Assembly (NCBI GenBank): GCA_945873695.1
Contig: CAMCDX010000001.1
Location: 28,080 to 92,079 of the forward strand
Reading direction: 5' to 3'
From: an uncultured Clostridia bacterium
GTDB taxonomy: Bacteria; Bacillota; Clostridia; Oscillospirales; Oscillospiraceae
DNA length: 64,000 nucleotides
Part shown: in pieces, positions 27,937 through 36,136 of the stretch
Position numbering within the stretch: position 1 is the first letter of the stretch
Layout of the letters: each line of letters opens with the position of its first letter
Translations under genes and position numbers: made by a program
Notes under the pieces: generated by a model
The model's input: only the letters and a program-made list of their open reading frames with translations
Told to the model about the DNA's origin: nothing
The model's database searches: none

Positions 27937-28875
27937 TCATCCTTTCTTGATATCCTTCAGATACTTGGTGTACGCGGCCTTGATCTCCGCATCGGTAGCG
28001 TCCGGCATCATCTCCCGGTAGGCGTCCCGCATGTCCGCGGGCACCTCCACCGGCTCGCTTCCGCCGCCGGCAGGCACCGGGTTCAGGTGCTGCTTCCCGG
28101 CAACGCCGTGGACCGCCGCCGTCTTGGCCGCCGCGATCTTCCTGGCCTCGATCTCCTTCCGGTTGGCCAGATAGAAGGCGTCCTCAATGGTATTGCCCAT
28201 CTGCACCAGCCGGTTGAAATCGTCTCGCGTGGGCAGGGCGATGATATCGTCCATGCTCTTGATCTCCGGCCAGGTGGCGGAGATGTTCTTGATAGCCGCG
28301 CCGATGGCCTCCTGGGCCTGCTGGTTGACAGCCCGGGCCCTCTCCTGCGCCGCCTGCATCTGGGCCCGCATCAGCTGCTCCCGGACGGGTCCCAGCTGCT
28401 GGTCCACGATGCCCCGGATGGTCTCCGGCTGGATGCCGGCCTGCTGCAGCTGCTCTGCCTGCCTGCGCCGCTCCTTCTCCGCCTGATAGGTCCGGAACTC
28501 CGCCTCGGTGGTGATGGGCTTCCCGGTGTAGGGGTTCGTCTGACCTGCGAACATCTCGGCAAAGATCTGATCCCTCCGCAGCTGTTCCTCCGCCTGACGC
28601 TCCTGCGCCTCCCTGGCCCGTCTGGCCTCCGCCTGGCGGTGCCGCTCCTCCGGGCTCATTTCCCGGCGTGCAGGATGCTCTGTGCCGCCTTCCGCCGCTC
28701 CCGGCTCCTGGGCCCCGCCGTCGCTTCCATCTTCGCTCTCAGCGGCCGTCTGGCTGCCTTCCGGCGGGTTTTCTGCGCCGCCTTCCGCTTCCGCGCCTTC
28801 CTGTTCCTCCGCCTGGGTCGCTTCCAGGCCGAAAGCCTCGGCATATTCCGGGCTGATATTCTCGGTGATCTCCAT
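27937..28875 (-). CDS. Phage capsid scaffolding protein
   Basis: Acidic, Gln/Glu-rich coiled coil MEITENISPEYAEAFGLEATQAEEQEGAEAEG...; start refined. Confidence 0.75.
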   Translation of the reverse strand: MEITENISPEYAEAFGLEATQAEEQEGAEAEGGAENPPEGSQTAAESEDGSDGGAQEPGAAEGGTEHPARREMSPEERHRQAEARRAREAQERQAEEQLRRDQIFAEMFAGQTNPYTGKPITTEAEFRTYQAEKERRRQAEQLQQAGIQPETIRGIVDQQLGPVREQLMRAQMQAAQERARAVNQQAQEAIGAAIKNISATWPEIKSMDDIIALPTRDDFNRLVQMGNTIEDAFYLANRKEIEARKIAAAKTAAVHGVAGKQHLNPVPAGGGSEPVEVPADMRDAYREMMPDATDAEIKAAYTKYLKDIKKG

Positions 28876-28913
28876 TTTTGTATCCTCCTGTTCGATTTTT
28901 TCGCTATTCGATG

Positions 28914-29030
28914 CGTCGTCTGAGCAAAGTCCGCTCATCTCCGTTTCCGCCGATCGGCGAAAACTGCGCTCGCTCCCTTGCTCCTCCTCTCCCCACTGGA
29001 ACCGCTCCGCTGGGTTCCAGCGGGGGCCCC
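28914..29030. repeat. Dispersed hairpin repeat family A, copy 2
   Basis: cgtcgtctgagcaaagtccgctcatctccgtttccgccgatcggcgaaaactgcgctcgctcccttgctcctcctctccccactggaaccgctccgctgggttccagcgggggcccc. Confidence 0.9.
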
Positions 29031-29059
29031 GTGAGCAAATTTCCTAATCGGCGTCCGTT

Positions 29060-29203
29060 TTACTTGCCGCTCTTGTTGCCGGTCCGAAGGTCGCTGCCCG
29101 TGATGCGGGTGCTGCCCTTGGGAGCGGGCCGGCTGCCGTTGGGCGCCTTGATGTTCTGGGTGCCGCTGTTCTGGATGCGGCCGGTGTAGCCCTTGTTCTT
29201 CAT
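29060..29203 (-). CDS. Small basic phage protein (47 aa)
   Basis: MKNKGYTGRIQNSGTQNIKAPNGSRPAPKGSTRITGSDLRTGNKSGK with RBS ggagag; missing from ORF track (below length cutoff). Confidence 0.7.
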   Translation of the reverse strand: MKNKGYTGRIQNSGTQNIKAPNGSRPAPKGSTRITGSDLRTGNKSGK

Positions 29204-29221
29204 CTGCCTCTCTCCTTTCTC

Positions 29222-29338
29222 TCGTCGTCACAAAGTCCGCTCTGCTCATTCCCGCCTGCGGCAAGAATTCGCCACGCTACCTTGCTCCTCCTCTCCCCAC
29301 CGAAACCGCTATGCTGGGTTTCGGCGGGGTGGCCCCTT
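29222..29338. repeat. Dispersed hairpin repeat family A, copy 3
   Basis: tcgtcgtcacaaagtccgctctgctcattcccgcctgcggcaagaattcgccacgctaccttgctcctcctctccccaccgaaaccgctatgctgggtttcggcgggg. Confidence 0.9.
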
Positions 29339-29378
29339 TTGGATGTTTCCGCTGTCCATGCGTAAATCAATGTTCAAG

Positions 29379-29514
29379 ATGGCTGGCTTCCCCGGGTGCG
29401 CCACTTGCGCAGCGCACCGGGGGAGGTACTTCGGGGTGAAAATCCGATGCCTCGCACCGGCAAAAGCCCCTCGGGTGCCGTGATGGCGGTCACGCACCCG
29501 GGGAAGCCAGCCAT
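29379..29514. repeat. 136-bp MITE-like element bounded by perfect 22-bp inverted repeats
   Basis: atggctggcttccccgggtgcg (29379-29400) is the exact reverse complement of cgcacccggggaagccagccat (29493-29514). Confidence 0.9.
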
Positions 29515-29518
29515 ATCC

Positions 29519-29677
29519 TTACAGGCGCTCTGTCTCTTTCTCCTGCTCCTTCCGAAGCCGCTTGTCAAACCGGGCACACTTGGGATTCCGGCAGACGTAC
29601 ACCGTCTCTCTGGTTCCGTCCTCTTTCTCCTCTACCCGGTAGATCACCATCTCAAGCCCGCACTGTTTACAAACCAC
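29519..29677 (-). CDS. Small zinc-ribbon phage protein
   Basis: VVCKQCGLEMVIYRVEEKEDGTRETVYVCRNPKCARF; GTG start likely; overlaps portal end. Confidence 0.65.
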   Translation of the reverse strand: MVCKQCGLEMVIYRVEEKEDGTRETVYVCRNPKCARFDKRLRKEQEKETERL

Positions 29678-31739
29678 TTTGCTGCCCTCCCTGCATGGGC
29701 GTCTCCGCCGCCGTCTGCACACCCGGTGAGCCGCCCATATCTCCGACTGCACCGCCGGCCATAGCCGCCTGTACCGCCTGCTGCTCCCGCTGCTGTTCCA
29801 GCTCCTTCTGCAGGTCCTTCTTCATCTGGGCCGCCGTTGGATAGTGCAGCTGCTCCATGATGGTCCAGAACCGCACCAGGGTGGCCAGCTCCGTGGGCAC
29901 CCCGAAGGCGCCCTGCTGGAAGTTCATCCGGGTCTCCTGCCACATGGCCTCCCGGTTGGATGCCAGGGGCGCCGACGTGTCGCAGGAGAACAGGAAATCG
30001 GTGTTGTAAAGCCAGTTCCCCGCCTCGTCCTGATACAGGAAGTCGTGGCGGTCAAACAGCTTGTACTCCTTCTGGCCCTGCTCGTTGTAGGCCACCACCG
30101 GCCTGGGCTCGTCGCAGTAGGCCAGCAGGAACTTGAACATCAGCTCGAACAGGTCCTGATACTGTGCGTTCTTCATGGTCCGCTTGGACTCCAGACGGCC
30201 CGCCGCCTGTGCCGCCGCGAACTCCTTAGCCTTGCCGCTGGTGGCGGTGGGGTCCTTCCGGCCCTGGAAGCTGTCGGTGATGCCGATGGTCTCCTTGGCC
30301 TCCTCGTAGATCATGGCCCGCAGCGCCAGGTCGCTGTTCACATCCACCTGGGTGTTCCGCACCTGGAAGCACTCGATGTCCGCCGGGCCGTCCACTTCCA
30401 CCACCACGTTGTCCTCGTCGGTCACCGTCAGGTTCATGGACTTCTTCTTGGTGATGATGCTGCCTCCGCCCAGCACCTTCCGGTTGATCTTGGTAGACAG
30501 CTTGTTCAGGGTGTTCTGCTGGTCCTCGATGGCGTCAATGTCGCTGCCGCCCAGGAACCGCCCGCTCTTGCTGACGTTCTTCCGCAGCACCACCGGGAAC
30601 ACGTCCGGCTTGTAGTAGGGGATCTTCGTCGGCTCCATCACAGGCTCCTGCCTCGTCAGAGCAAAGTCCGCTACATTCGCCCCGGCCATCCGGCCAGGTC
30701 TCATGCCGCTCCCTTGCTCCTCCTCTCCCTCCGCAAACGCTCCGCTGGTTTGCGTCGGGGTTGGAAACGGTGTCAGCAGTTCCGAGTTCTCAGCGTTCCA
30801 ATAAAGCTGATTTCCAGGCATATCCCGGAACACCGGCTGGCCGTTCTCGTCCCTGGCCTGGCTCATAGCCGGGATCTTTGTGCCCATGGCGGTGGTCAGG
30901 TCCTCCGCCAGCTCTTCGTACTCCTGCAGCTCTTCGGTAAACCGCTTGCTGCCGCAGTACGGGCACTGGACGCCGTCGCCCACGGCCCCGCACTTGGCGC
31001 AGACCTGCACCCGCCGGGTCTGGTAGTCCTCCAGATCCTCACACACCACATCGTTGACCCACCGGAACCGGCCCACGCCGCCCTTGTCGTTGCGATAGTA
31101 TGCCGTGTGCAGCGTCACCAGCTCGTCGGAGGTGCTGTTGGCCCCGGCGCCGCGGAGCTCCGGGTCCTCCTCGTTCTCGTTGGACACGTCCACGCCGAAC
31201 CGCCGCTTCACCTGCTTCTTGGTGACGTACTCGTCCACAAACAGGTAATCCATGTCCGCCACCTGGTCTATGCCGTCCTGGGGCACGACCTTCCGGGGAT
31301 GCAGCAGCGTCAGCTTCAGGTCGCCCATCCAGCCCCGGCCCCGGGCCTGGGTAAACCACTCCAGCAGCAGCGCCATGCCGCCCTGGGTGGGGGTGATCCG
31401 CTCCGCCTCGTCGTTGATCCGCTCCATGGGCAGCCGGTCCAGCAGGTTCCGCAGCATGTCCTCCGCGATCTTGGCCAGAGGCTCGTCTTCCTCCCGCACC
31501 GCCGTCACCTTTGGCTGGGGGATGTTGCTGTCCACCTGGCTCTCCACCACCTCGAAGGCCACGTTCCTCACGTGTGTAGCGCTCTTTTTGGATGCGGTAC
31601 CGTCCGGCGTCATAATGACATGACTTCCGTCCACGATGTCCTCCCGCCGCTGCATCCGCTCCTTCTCGTCCGCGTAGGCCGCCGCCGACAGCCTGTATCT
31701 CTCCTGCCAGTGGTCCAGTCGATTGTTTTTCTTCTCCAT
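29667..31739 (-). CDS. Podovirus-type portal protein
   Basis: 690 aa, position between terS and scaffold; GGSDIDAIEDQQNTLNKLSTKINRKVLGGGSIITKKKSMNLTVTDED. Confidence 0.8.
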   Translation of the reverse strand: MEKKNNRLDHWQERYRLSAAAYADEKERMQRREDIVDGSHVIMTPDGTASKKSATHVRNVAFEVVESQVDSNIPQPKVTAVREEDEPLAKIAEDMLRNLLDRLPMERINDEAERITPTQGGMALLLEWFTQARGRGWMGDLKLTLLHPRKVVPQDGIDQVADMDYLFVDEYVTKKQVKRRFGVDVSNENEEDPELRGAGANSTSDELVTLHTAYYRNDKGGVGRFRWVNDVVCEDLEDYQTRRVQVCAKCGAVGDGVQCPYCGSKRFTEELQEYEELAEDLTTAMGTKIPAMSQARDENGQPVFRDMPGNQLYWNAENSELLTPFPTPTQTSGAFAEGEEEQGSGMRPGRMAGANVADFALTRQEPVMEPTKIPYYKPDVFPVVLRKNVSKSGRFLGGSDIDAIEDQQNTLNKLSTKINRKVLGGGSIITKKKSMNLTVTDEDNVVVEVDGPADIECFQVRNTQVDVNSDLALRAMIYEEAKETIGITDSFQGRKDPTATSGKAKEFAAAQAAGRLESKRTMKNAQYQDLFELMFKFLLAYCDEPRPVVAYNEQGQKEYKLFDRHDFLYQDEAGNWLYNTDFLFSCDTSAPLASNREAMWQETRMNFQQGAFGVPTELATLVRFWTIMEQLHYPTAAQMKKDLQKELEQQREQQAVQAAMAGGAVGDMGGSPGVQTAAETPMQGGQQSGL
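30653..30763. repeat. Family A repeat, copy 4, inside the portal CDS in an open frame
   Basis: ctcgtcagagcaaagtccgctacattcgccccggcc...gctcccttgctcctcctctccctccgcaaacgctccgctggtttgcgtcgggg. Confidence 0.88.
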
Positions 31740-31749
31740 CGTTTATCCT

Positions 31750-31841
31750 CCCGTAGGGCGGGGCGCCCCGCCCCGCCGCGTCGTCCTCGCACTCTCCTGT
31801 CGTCGCATATCCCGTAGGGCGGGGCGCCCCCGCCCCGCCGC
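31750..31841. repeat. Two copies of family D GC hairpin (31750-31779 and 31811-31841)
   Basis: ccgtagggcggggcgccccgccccgccg and cccgtagggcggggcgcccccgccccgccg between terS and portal. Confidence 0.85.
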
Positions 31842-31856
31842 TCGTCCTCTCAATCG

Positions 31857-32345
31857 CTAAAACTCCCGTCCTCCGGCGTTTCCGCCCATCAGCATGTCCT
31901 CCAAGCTATTCCCAGCTTCTGTCTCTTCGTGTTTCATCTCCGGCAGCATCTGCCGCAGCATGTCCAGAGCCTTCAGAGCGCCCTTGACGTTGAACGCCCA
32001 TTCTCCGCTTGGCACCCATTCCCGGTTGACGCTGTCCCATTCCATGACAGGCTCTTTCTGACAGCATTTCTGGTAGATGCCCCAGACCTCCGCCGCAATG
32101 GAGTGCTTCGTCACGCCAATGGCGTCGAATTGCTCCTGGAGCAGCGCATCCCGGTAGGCCTGTACATCGGGCTTGCGCAGCAGGCGGCTGGCCTGGCTGG
32201 CGGCTGTCTTCTCGGAGTAGCCGACCCGGATGGCCGCCTGTGTTCCGTTCAGGTCCACCAGATACTGCCGGACGAAGGCCCGTTCCCGTTCTGTCAGCTT
32301 TTTCCCCAGCTCCACCACCGTGGTCCCGCTCTTTTCGCCTTCCAA
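31857..32345 (-). CDS. terS: Terminase small subunit
   Basis: KKLTERERAFVRQYLVDLNGTQAAIRVGYSEKTAASQASRLLRKPDVQAYRDALLQE, Terminase_2-like. Confidence 0.92.
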   Translation of the reverse strand: MEGEKSGTTVVELGKKLTERERAFVRQYLVDLNGTQAAIRVGYSEKTAASQASRLLRKPDVQAYRDALLQEQFDAIGVTKHSIAAEVWGIYQKCCQKEPVMEWDSVNREWVPSGEWAFNVKGALKALDMLRQMLPEMKHEETEAGNSLEDMLMGGNAGGREF

Positions 32346-32479
32346 GGTCCCGCTCCTTTCGCGCCGTCATAAGTTGTCCTGATAATAGCCTAGCACGCCT
32401 TGACCTCTCGTTATCACACACTTTTCAGGCTGTGAAAAAGCACCGGAAGCCCATGGCCTCCAGTGCTTTGACGGTGATT

Positions 32480-32749
32480 TTATTCGAACCATTTCTCATA
32501 GAAAACTTTTCGCATAGCATACAGTTTGGTTTCCGACACGTAATGCTCCCTGGATATGGCTGTGATGCTCTTCCGGCTGCACATGACCTCCCGCAGGGCA
32601 GCACCATAAGCGCCTCCCACATCGTCGCAGAGGCGCTGGATCTTGTCCTGTATTCGTTTTGGCTGGCTGTCGCAGTTGAGGCAGATGTACCGCACCAGCC
32701 CCTGCTTCTCCTCCGGCAGGTCAACGCCTCTGAGCTTCTTAAACCCCAT
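32480..32749 (-). CDS. Small HTH-like phage protein
   Basis: MGFKKLRGVDLPEEKQGLVRYICLNCDSQPKRIQDKIQRLCDDVGGAYGAALREVMCSRKSITAISREHYVSETKLYAMRKVFYEKWFE. Confidence 0.65.
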   Translation of the reverse strand: MGFKKLRGVDLPEEKQGLVRYICLNCDSQPKRIQDKIQRLCDDVGGAYGAALREVMCSRKSITAISREHYVSETKLYAMRKVFYEKWFE

Positions 32750-33545
32750 AGTCGCCCCCTCCATCATCGTCTGACAGAGCCATGGCCATCTCCTTGTGGC
32801 CGCCCACCTTCCGCCGCGGGTCTTTGCGCTTTGGTATGTACCGCACGAAGTTCTGGCCCTTCTCCGGGTCGTACCGGGTGCCCGGCAGCTCCACGGCCCC
32901 GGCCGGGACACGCAGCTGGCCTCCGCTGGTGACGATCTCCCGGGTGACCTTTGGCTTTGCCAGGTTCCTGGAGCATGTCCACTTCTTCTCGTCCGGCACG
33001 CCCCTGGCCTGTTTGACCAGATACACCGCCAGGTCGTAGTAGTCCTTCTGGTGCCGCAGGAACTTGACATCCACGCTGCCAAGACCCCAGATGCTGTCCA
33101 CAGTCTCACTGCCCAGCCAGAGCTGCCGGTCCCTCCAAGCGAACGCGGCGCCGCCGATAATGATATGCACATGTGGCCGCACCAGCTCTCCAGTGTCGCC
33201 ATCGATCTCTGAAGCTGCCAGGACCCACTTGCACACCAGTCCCATCTTCCGCAGCCGGTATGCCAGGCGGTCGATAAACTTCCGCCCTGCTTTTCTGGCT
33301 CCTTCGAAGGTTCCTCCGATAGACTCCAGCCCTTCCTGGTCAAATTTCGCCGTCAACCACAGGTCACCAGGCACAAAATTGCAGTTGAGTGTCCTTGTCA
33401 GCTTGAGCTTCGCATGTTCCGTGTTCCCCACGATCTTCTTCTCGCTGCTATTCCCCCGGACGCGCCCGCCCCGCTTCGCCGGCCACCGTGCGATCTTCGT
33501 TTTCCTCCGTTCGATCACGTTCCCGCTGACGATCTTGGTTATCAT
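32739..33545 (-). CDS. HUH-type rolling-circle replication initiator-like protein
   Basis: HUH motif in RPHVHIIIGG and candidate YxxK motif in DLAVYLVKQ; MITKIVSGNVIERRKTK start with GGAGG. Confidence 0.72.
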   Translation of the reverse strand: MITKIVSGNVIERRKTKIARWPAKRGGRVRGNSSEKKIVGNTEHAKLKLTRTLNCNFVPGDLWLTAKFDQEGLESIGGTFEGARKAGRKFIDRLAYRLRKMGLVCKWVLAASEIDGDTGELVRPHVHIIIGGAAFAWRDRQLWLGSETVDSIWGLGSVDVKFLRHQKDYYDLAVYLVKQARGVPDEKKWTCSRNLAKPKVTREIVTSGGQLRVPAGAVELPGTRYDPEKGQNFVRYIPKRKDPRRKVGGHKEMAMALSDDDGGGDYGV

Positions 33546-33653
33546 GTATAAACCCTCCTGTCCCGTTTTGGCCATGGTTGGTCCATCCTTTCCTGCGTGA
33601 TAAAAGCATAGGTACCCGCGCACCTGCCCGGGAGCCGCCTTAACATTTCTCAA

Positions 33654-33926
33654 CTACCCGCAAGGGGTATGCGACATCCGTAAGCGGCATAGCCGCCAAC
33701 GGCTGTCCAAAGGCTCTTTTCCAATTCCCAGCCGGGAGGCGGACCGCTGTTCCGTCTCCCTGGGAAAAGAGCCTTCCGCCCAAACATAGGCGTTTAAGAG
33801 CCCCTCAAAGAACGCACGCGCGTCCTTTGAATTGATATAGGTGTGTTCACTTCTCAAATCCGCCCCGGCCCAGCCGGAGTAGATTTCAAAGGTGATCTTT
33901 CCTACGGTATTCGCTCTTGACATTAC
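33654..33926 (-). CDS. Small hypothetical phage protein whose C-terminus is formed by a family B repeat
   Basis: MSRANTVGKITFEIYSGWAGADLRSEHTYINSKDARAFFEGLLNAYVW...; C-terminal RWRLCRLRMSHTPCG-stop is repeat-derived. Confidence 0.55.
   Translation of the reverse strand, partial: VMSRANTVGKITFEIYSGWAGADLRSEHTYINSKDARAFFEGLLNAYVWAEGSFPRETEQRSASRLGIGKEPLDSRWRLCRLRMSHTPCG
33656..33709. repeat. Family B repeat, solitary copy
   Basis: acccgcaaggggtatgcgacatccgtaagcggcatagccgccaacggctg matches the segments nested at 27854-27907 and 39781-39835. Confidence 0.85.
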
Positions 33927-33976
33927 GTCCAATTGGTCATAGACTAGATTTTACTATGGATAAAGGAGAATCAGAC

Positions 33977-34264
33977 ATGGAGTATAAGGATGATTTTACG
34001 TTTCCGCCCTCTGTTTCAAATTTGAATGGTTTAGAATTATCAACTATATACCCCTCTCATCTCGCCTTAAAACTTCGCCGTGAACAGATCAACCTCACTC
34101 AACAAGAAGTTGCGTATAAGGCTAAGATTGCGCTTCGTCAGTATCAGCGGTTTGAATCCGGAGAGCGCAGCATGAGTTCCGCATCTTTAAGAATAGGGCT
34201 TTCTATCTGTCATGTTCTCAAATTGGACCCTTTACGTTTTGTGACGCTTCCTGATTCCGAATAA
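33977..34264 (+). CDS. XRE-family HTH regulator
   Basis: ALKLRREQINLTQQEVAYKAKIALRQYQRFESGERSMSSASLRIGLSICHVLKLDPLRF; RBS aaaggag. Confidence 0.85.
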   Translation: MEYKDDFTFPPSVSNLNGLELSTIYPSHLALKLRREQINLTQQEVAYKAKIALRQYQRFESGERSMSSASLRIGLSICHVLKLDPLRFVTLPDSE

Positions 34265-34275
34265 TAGGCGTTATT

Positions 34276-34305
34276 GCCAGCCGGGTTGCCCCGGCTGGCT
34301 TTTTT
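34276..34305 (+). terminator. Rho-independent terminator
   Basis: gccagccgggttgccccggctggctttttt. Confidence 0.9.
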
Positions 34306-34330
34306 AGCGCTCACATACCCAAATACTTTT

Positions 34331-34468
34331 TCATTTTCTCTTCCCCTCCTTCCCATTGATCACCTGTACCACCCGGACATGCCCAAACTGTTCCAACGCC
34401 ATGGCGACAGCCTCCTTCGTGGCAAGTTTTTCACCGTAGTCCTCAATGTCGATCACGATGCGGACCAT
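34331..34468 (-). CDS. Small hypothetical protein (45 aa), ATGA-coupled to the DUF2829 gene
   Basis: MVRIVIDIEDYGEKLATKEAVAMALEQFGHVRVVQVINGKEGKRK. Confidence 0.6.
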   Translation of the reverse strand: MVRIVIDIEDYGEKLATKEAVAMALEQFGHVRVVQVINGKEGKRK

Positions 34469-35268
34469 CACCCAACGACCATCCAATCCTCCGCCAGCAT
34501 GTCCGCCTGGCTGGCCAGCCAGCCCATCTGGACGCCGGAGGTCCCGCAGAAAGCAATGGCCTTATTTCCGATAGCCTCATGCTCGACATTCACGAAAACG
34601 CCCTCGGCGGTCATATAGCTGATACGGTTCGCCAACTCAATGTGCTGGTTCTTCCCGTTCCACCCAGCCCGGGCCACCTTCTTCCCCGCCTTCATTTCCT
34701 CGATGGCCCTGCCGAAGCTCATGTAGTTCCATCCCGGATCACCGCATGTCTCACCCAGGTCTGCCGAAACCTCTTTGGTGTCCATTTTCGGCACTGCGTC
34801 GCCATCCACACCATGTACCGCCGTCTGGAGCAGGAAGCCCAGCAGGAACCACACCTTGTCCTTGATCTTCTTCATGCAGATGTCCGCGCCCAGCTTTTCG
34901 TCGTAGTTCTCGGCGCTGACGCAAGCGGAGCTCTCCACGATCTCGAAGCCGTTCCGCAGGACGGCCCGGACCACGGTGCACTTGTCGCCCATGGTGGTGA
35001 CATCGGCGGCCACGATGAAGTCATCCACCATCTCCTGGCTGATGGAGGGCTTGTCCGTCTTCAGATGGGGATTGACCGTCATCTTCAGATAGGCCCGCTC
35101 AAATACGTACTTTGGGCTCCAGCTCTCGTAGCCGTCCGCATACCGGACCTTGTAGCCGGATTCCACAACTGCGCCCGTTGGGCACATTTCGTGAAGCGTG
35201 AAAACCTTACCGTCAATACGGTTCGCAGGCTCCGCCTCAATCAGCTTCGTTCCGATGTACTTGTCCAT
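34468..35268 (-). CDS. Fusion of gp49/66-like and C-terminal DUF2829 (Tad2-like) domain
   Basis: C-terminus MSFGRAIEEMKAGKKVARAGWNGKNQHIEL...GVQMGWLASQADMLAEDWMVVG is typical DUF2829; middle ISQEMVDDFIVAADVTTMGDKCTVVRAVLRNGFEIVESSACVSAENYD is gp49/66-like. Confidence 0.8.
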   Translation of the reverse strand: MDKYIGTKLIEAEPANRIDGKVFTLHEMCPTGAVVESGYKVRYADGYESWSPKYVFERAYLKMTVNPHLKTDKPSISQEMVDDFIVAADVTTMGDKCTVVRAVLRNGFEIVESSACVSAENYDEKLGADICMKKIKDKVWFLLGFLLQTAVHGVDGDAVPKMDTKEVSADLGETCGDPGWNYMSFGRAIEEMKAGKKVARAGWNGKNQHIELANRISYMTAEGVFVNVEHEAIGNKAIAFCGTSGVQMGWLASQADMLAEDWMVVG

Positions 35269-35283
35269 AAAAAATCCTCCTTT

Positions 35284-35484
35284 TTATTTGAAAACGGCTC
35301 TGCCGCTTCCTTCTTTCACGTTCCGGACTTCCTCCACCAATTCGGCCACACATTCATCGCAGAGGTCCAATTCTCCATCAGGCAGCCCTTGCCCAGTCAT
35401 ATGGTTGATTCCCTTTGGTGAAAGAGCCAGTCCATCTTCCAGCAAAATGACTTTCCCTCATTTATCGCATACAAACGCTCTCAT
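35284..35484 (-). pseudogene. Zinc-ribbon-like ORF interrupted by in-frame TGA at a CxxC position (or recoded)
   Basis: MRAFVCDK-TGA-GKVILLEDGLALSPKGINHMTGQGLPDGELDLCDECVAELVEEVRNVKEGSGRAVFK-stop; TGA at 35460-35458. Confidence 0.7.
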
Positions 35485-35645
35485 GTCCCTCTCCCTCCCA
35501 GAAATGTCCGCAGCATCCTCTGCTTCCACTCCGGCTCCTCCTTTTTTTCGAATTTACAGCGAACTAATCCGCACCCGGCAATATCTGACCATGCAGTACA
35601 TACCTCTCCGGTGATCCTGCACTTGCTGTTTGCATAATTAAACAT
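35481..35645 (-). CDS. Small cysteine-containing phage protein (54 aa)
   Basis: MFNYANSKCRITGEVCTAWSDIAGCGLVRCKFEKKEEPEWKQRMLRTFLGGRGT, coupled to neighbours. Confidence 0.6.
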   Translation of the reverse strand: MFNYANSKCRITGEVCTAWSDIAGCGLVRCKFEKKEEPEWKQRMLRTFLGGRGT

Positions 35646-36136
35646 CAGCCCTCACCGCCTTTCAGCGCCGCCTCTTTACGGGCCTTTACTACTTCCCTCC
35701 TGGAAGAGCGCCACATCATCATGAGCATTTCGCTTACAGACCTGTCCCGATCTTTCCTATGTGGCTTTTTAACAACCTGCAAACCATACTTCCCCGGCAC
35801 AAGCACGCCGACATTGTAAGGTATGATGGATTTCACAGCCTCAAAGACATCTTCCTGCATGACATAGTAGTTATAGTCGCCGATGAAGTTGTGTCCGTTC
35901 TTGGAGCGGAAGTCCTCAATGGATGACTTTACCTCGTAGCAGTAGAAATCTCCCTTTTCAATGCCGGATACAGTATTGTTGACCGGCTTGAACTTCATGT
36001 AGTCCACACGAATAGGAGTTGCTGACGCATAGTCGAAGGTAACTTCCTTTGCCCAGTAGATGCGCGGGTCATTATGTGGGTCCAAATACTTTTCAAGCGA
36101 ATTACTAAGGCTATCCGTGATCTCCGGCCTAGTCAT
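35645..36136 (-). CDS. Phage protein, PD-(D/E)XK nuclease-like
   Basis: GDFYCYEVKSSIEDFRSKNGHNFIGDYNYYVM pattern (E-x-K core). Confidence 0.55.
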   Translation of the reverse strand: MTRPEITDSLSNSLEKYLDPHNDPRIYWAKEVTFDYASATPIRVDYMKFKPVNNTVSGIEKGDFYCYEVKSSIEDFRSKNGHNFIGDYNYYVMQEDVFEAVKSIIPYNVGVLVPGKYGLQVVKKPHRKDRDRSVSEMLMMMWRSSRREVVKARKEAALKGGEG

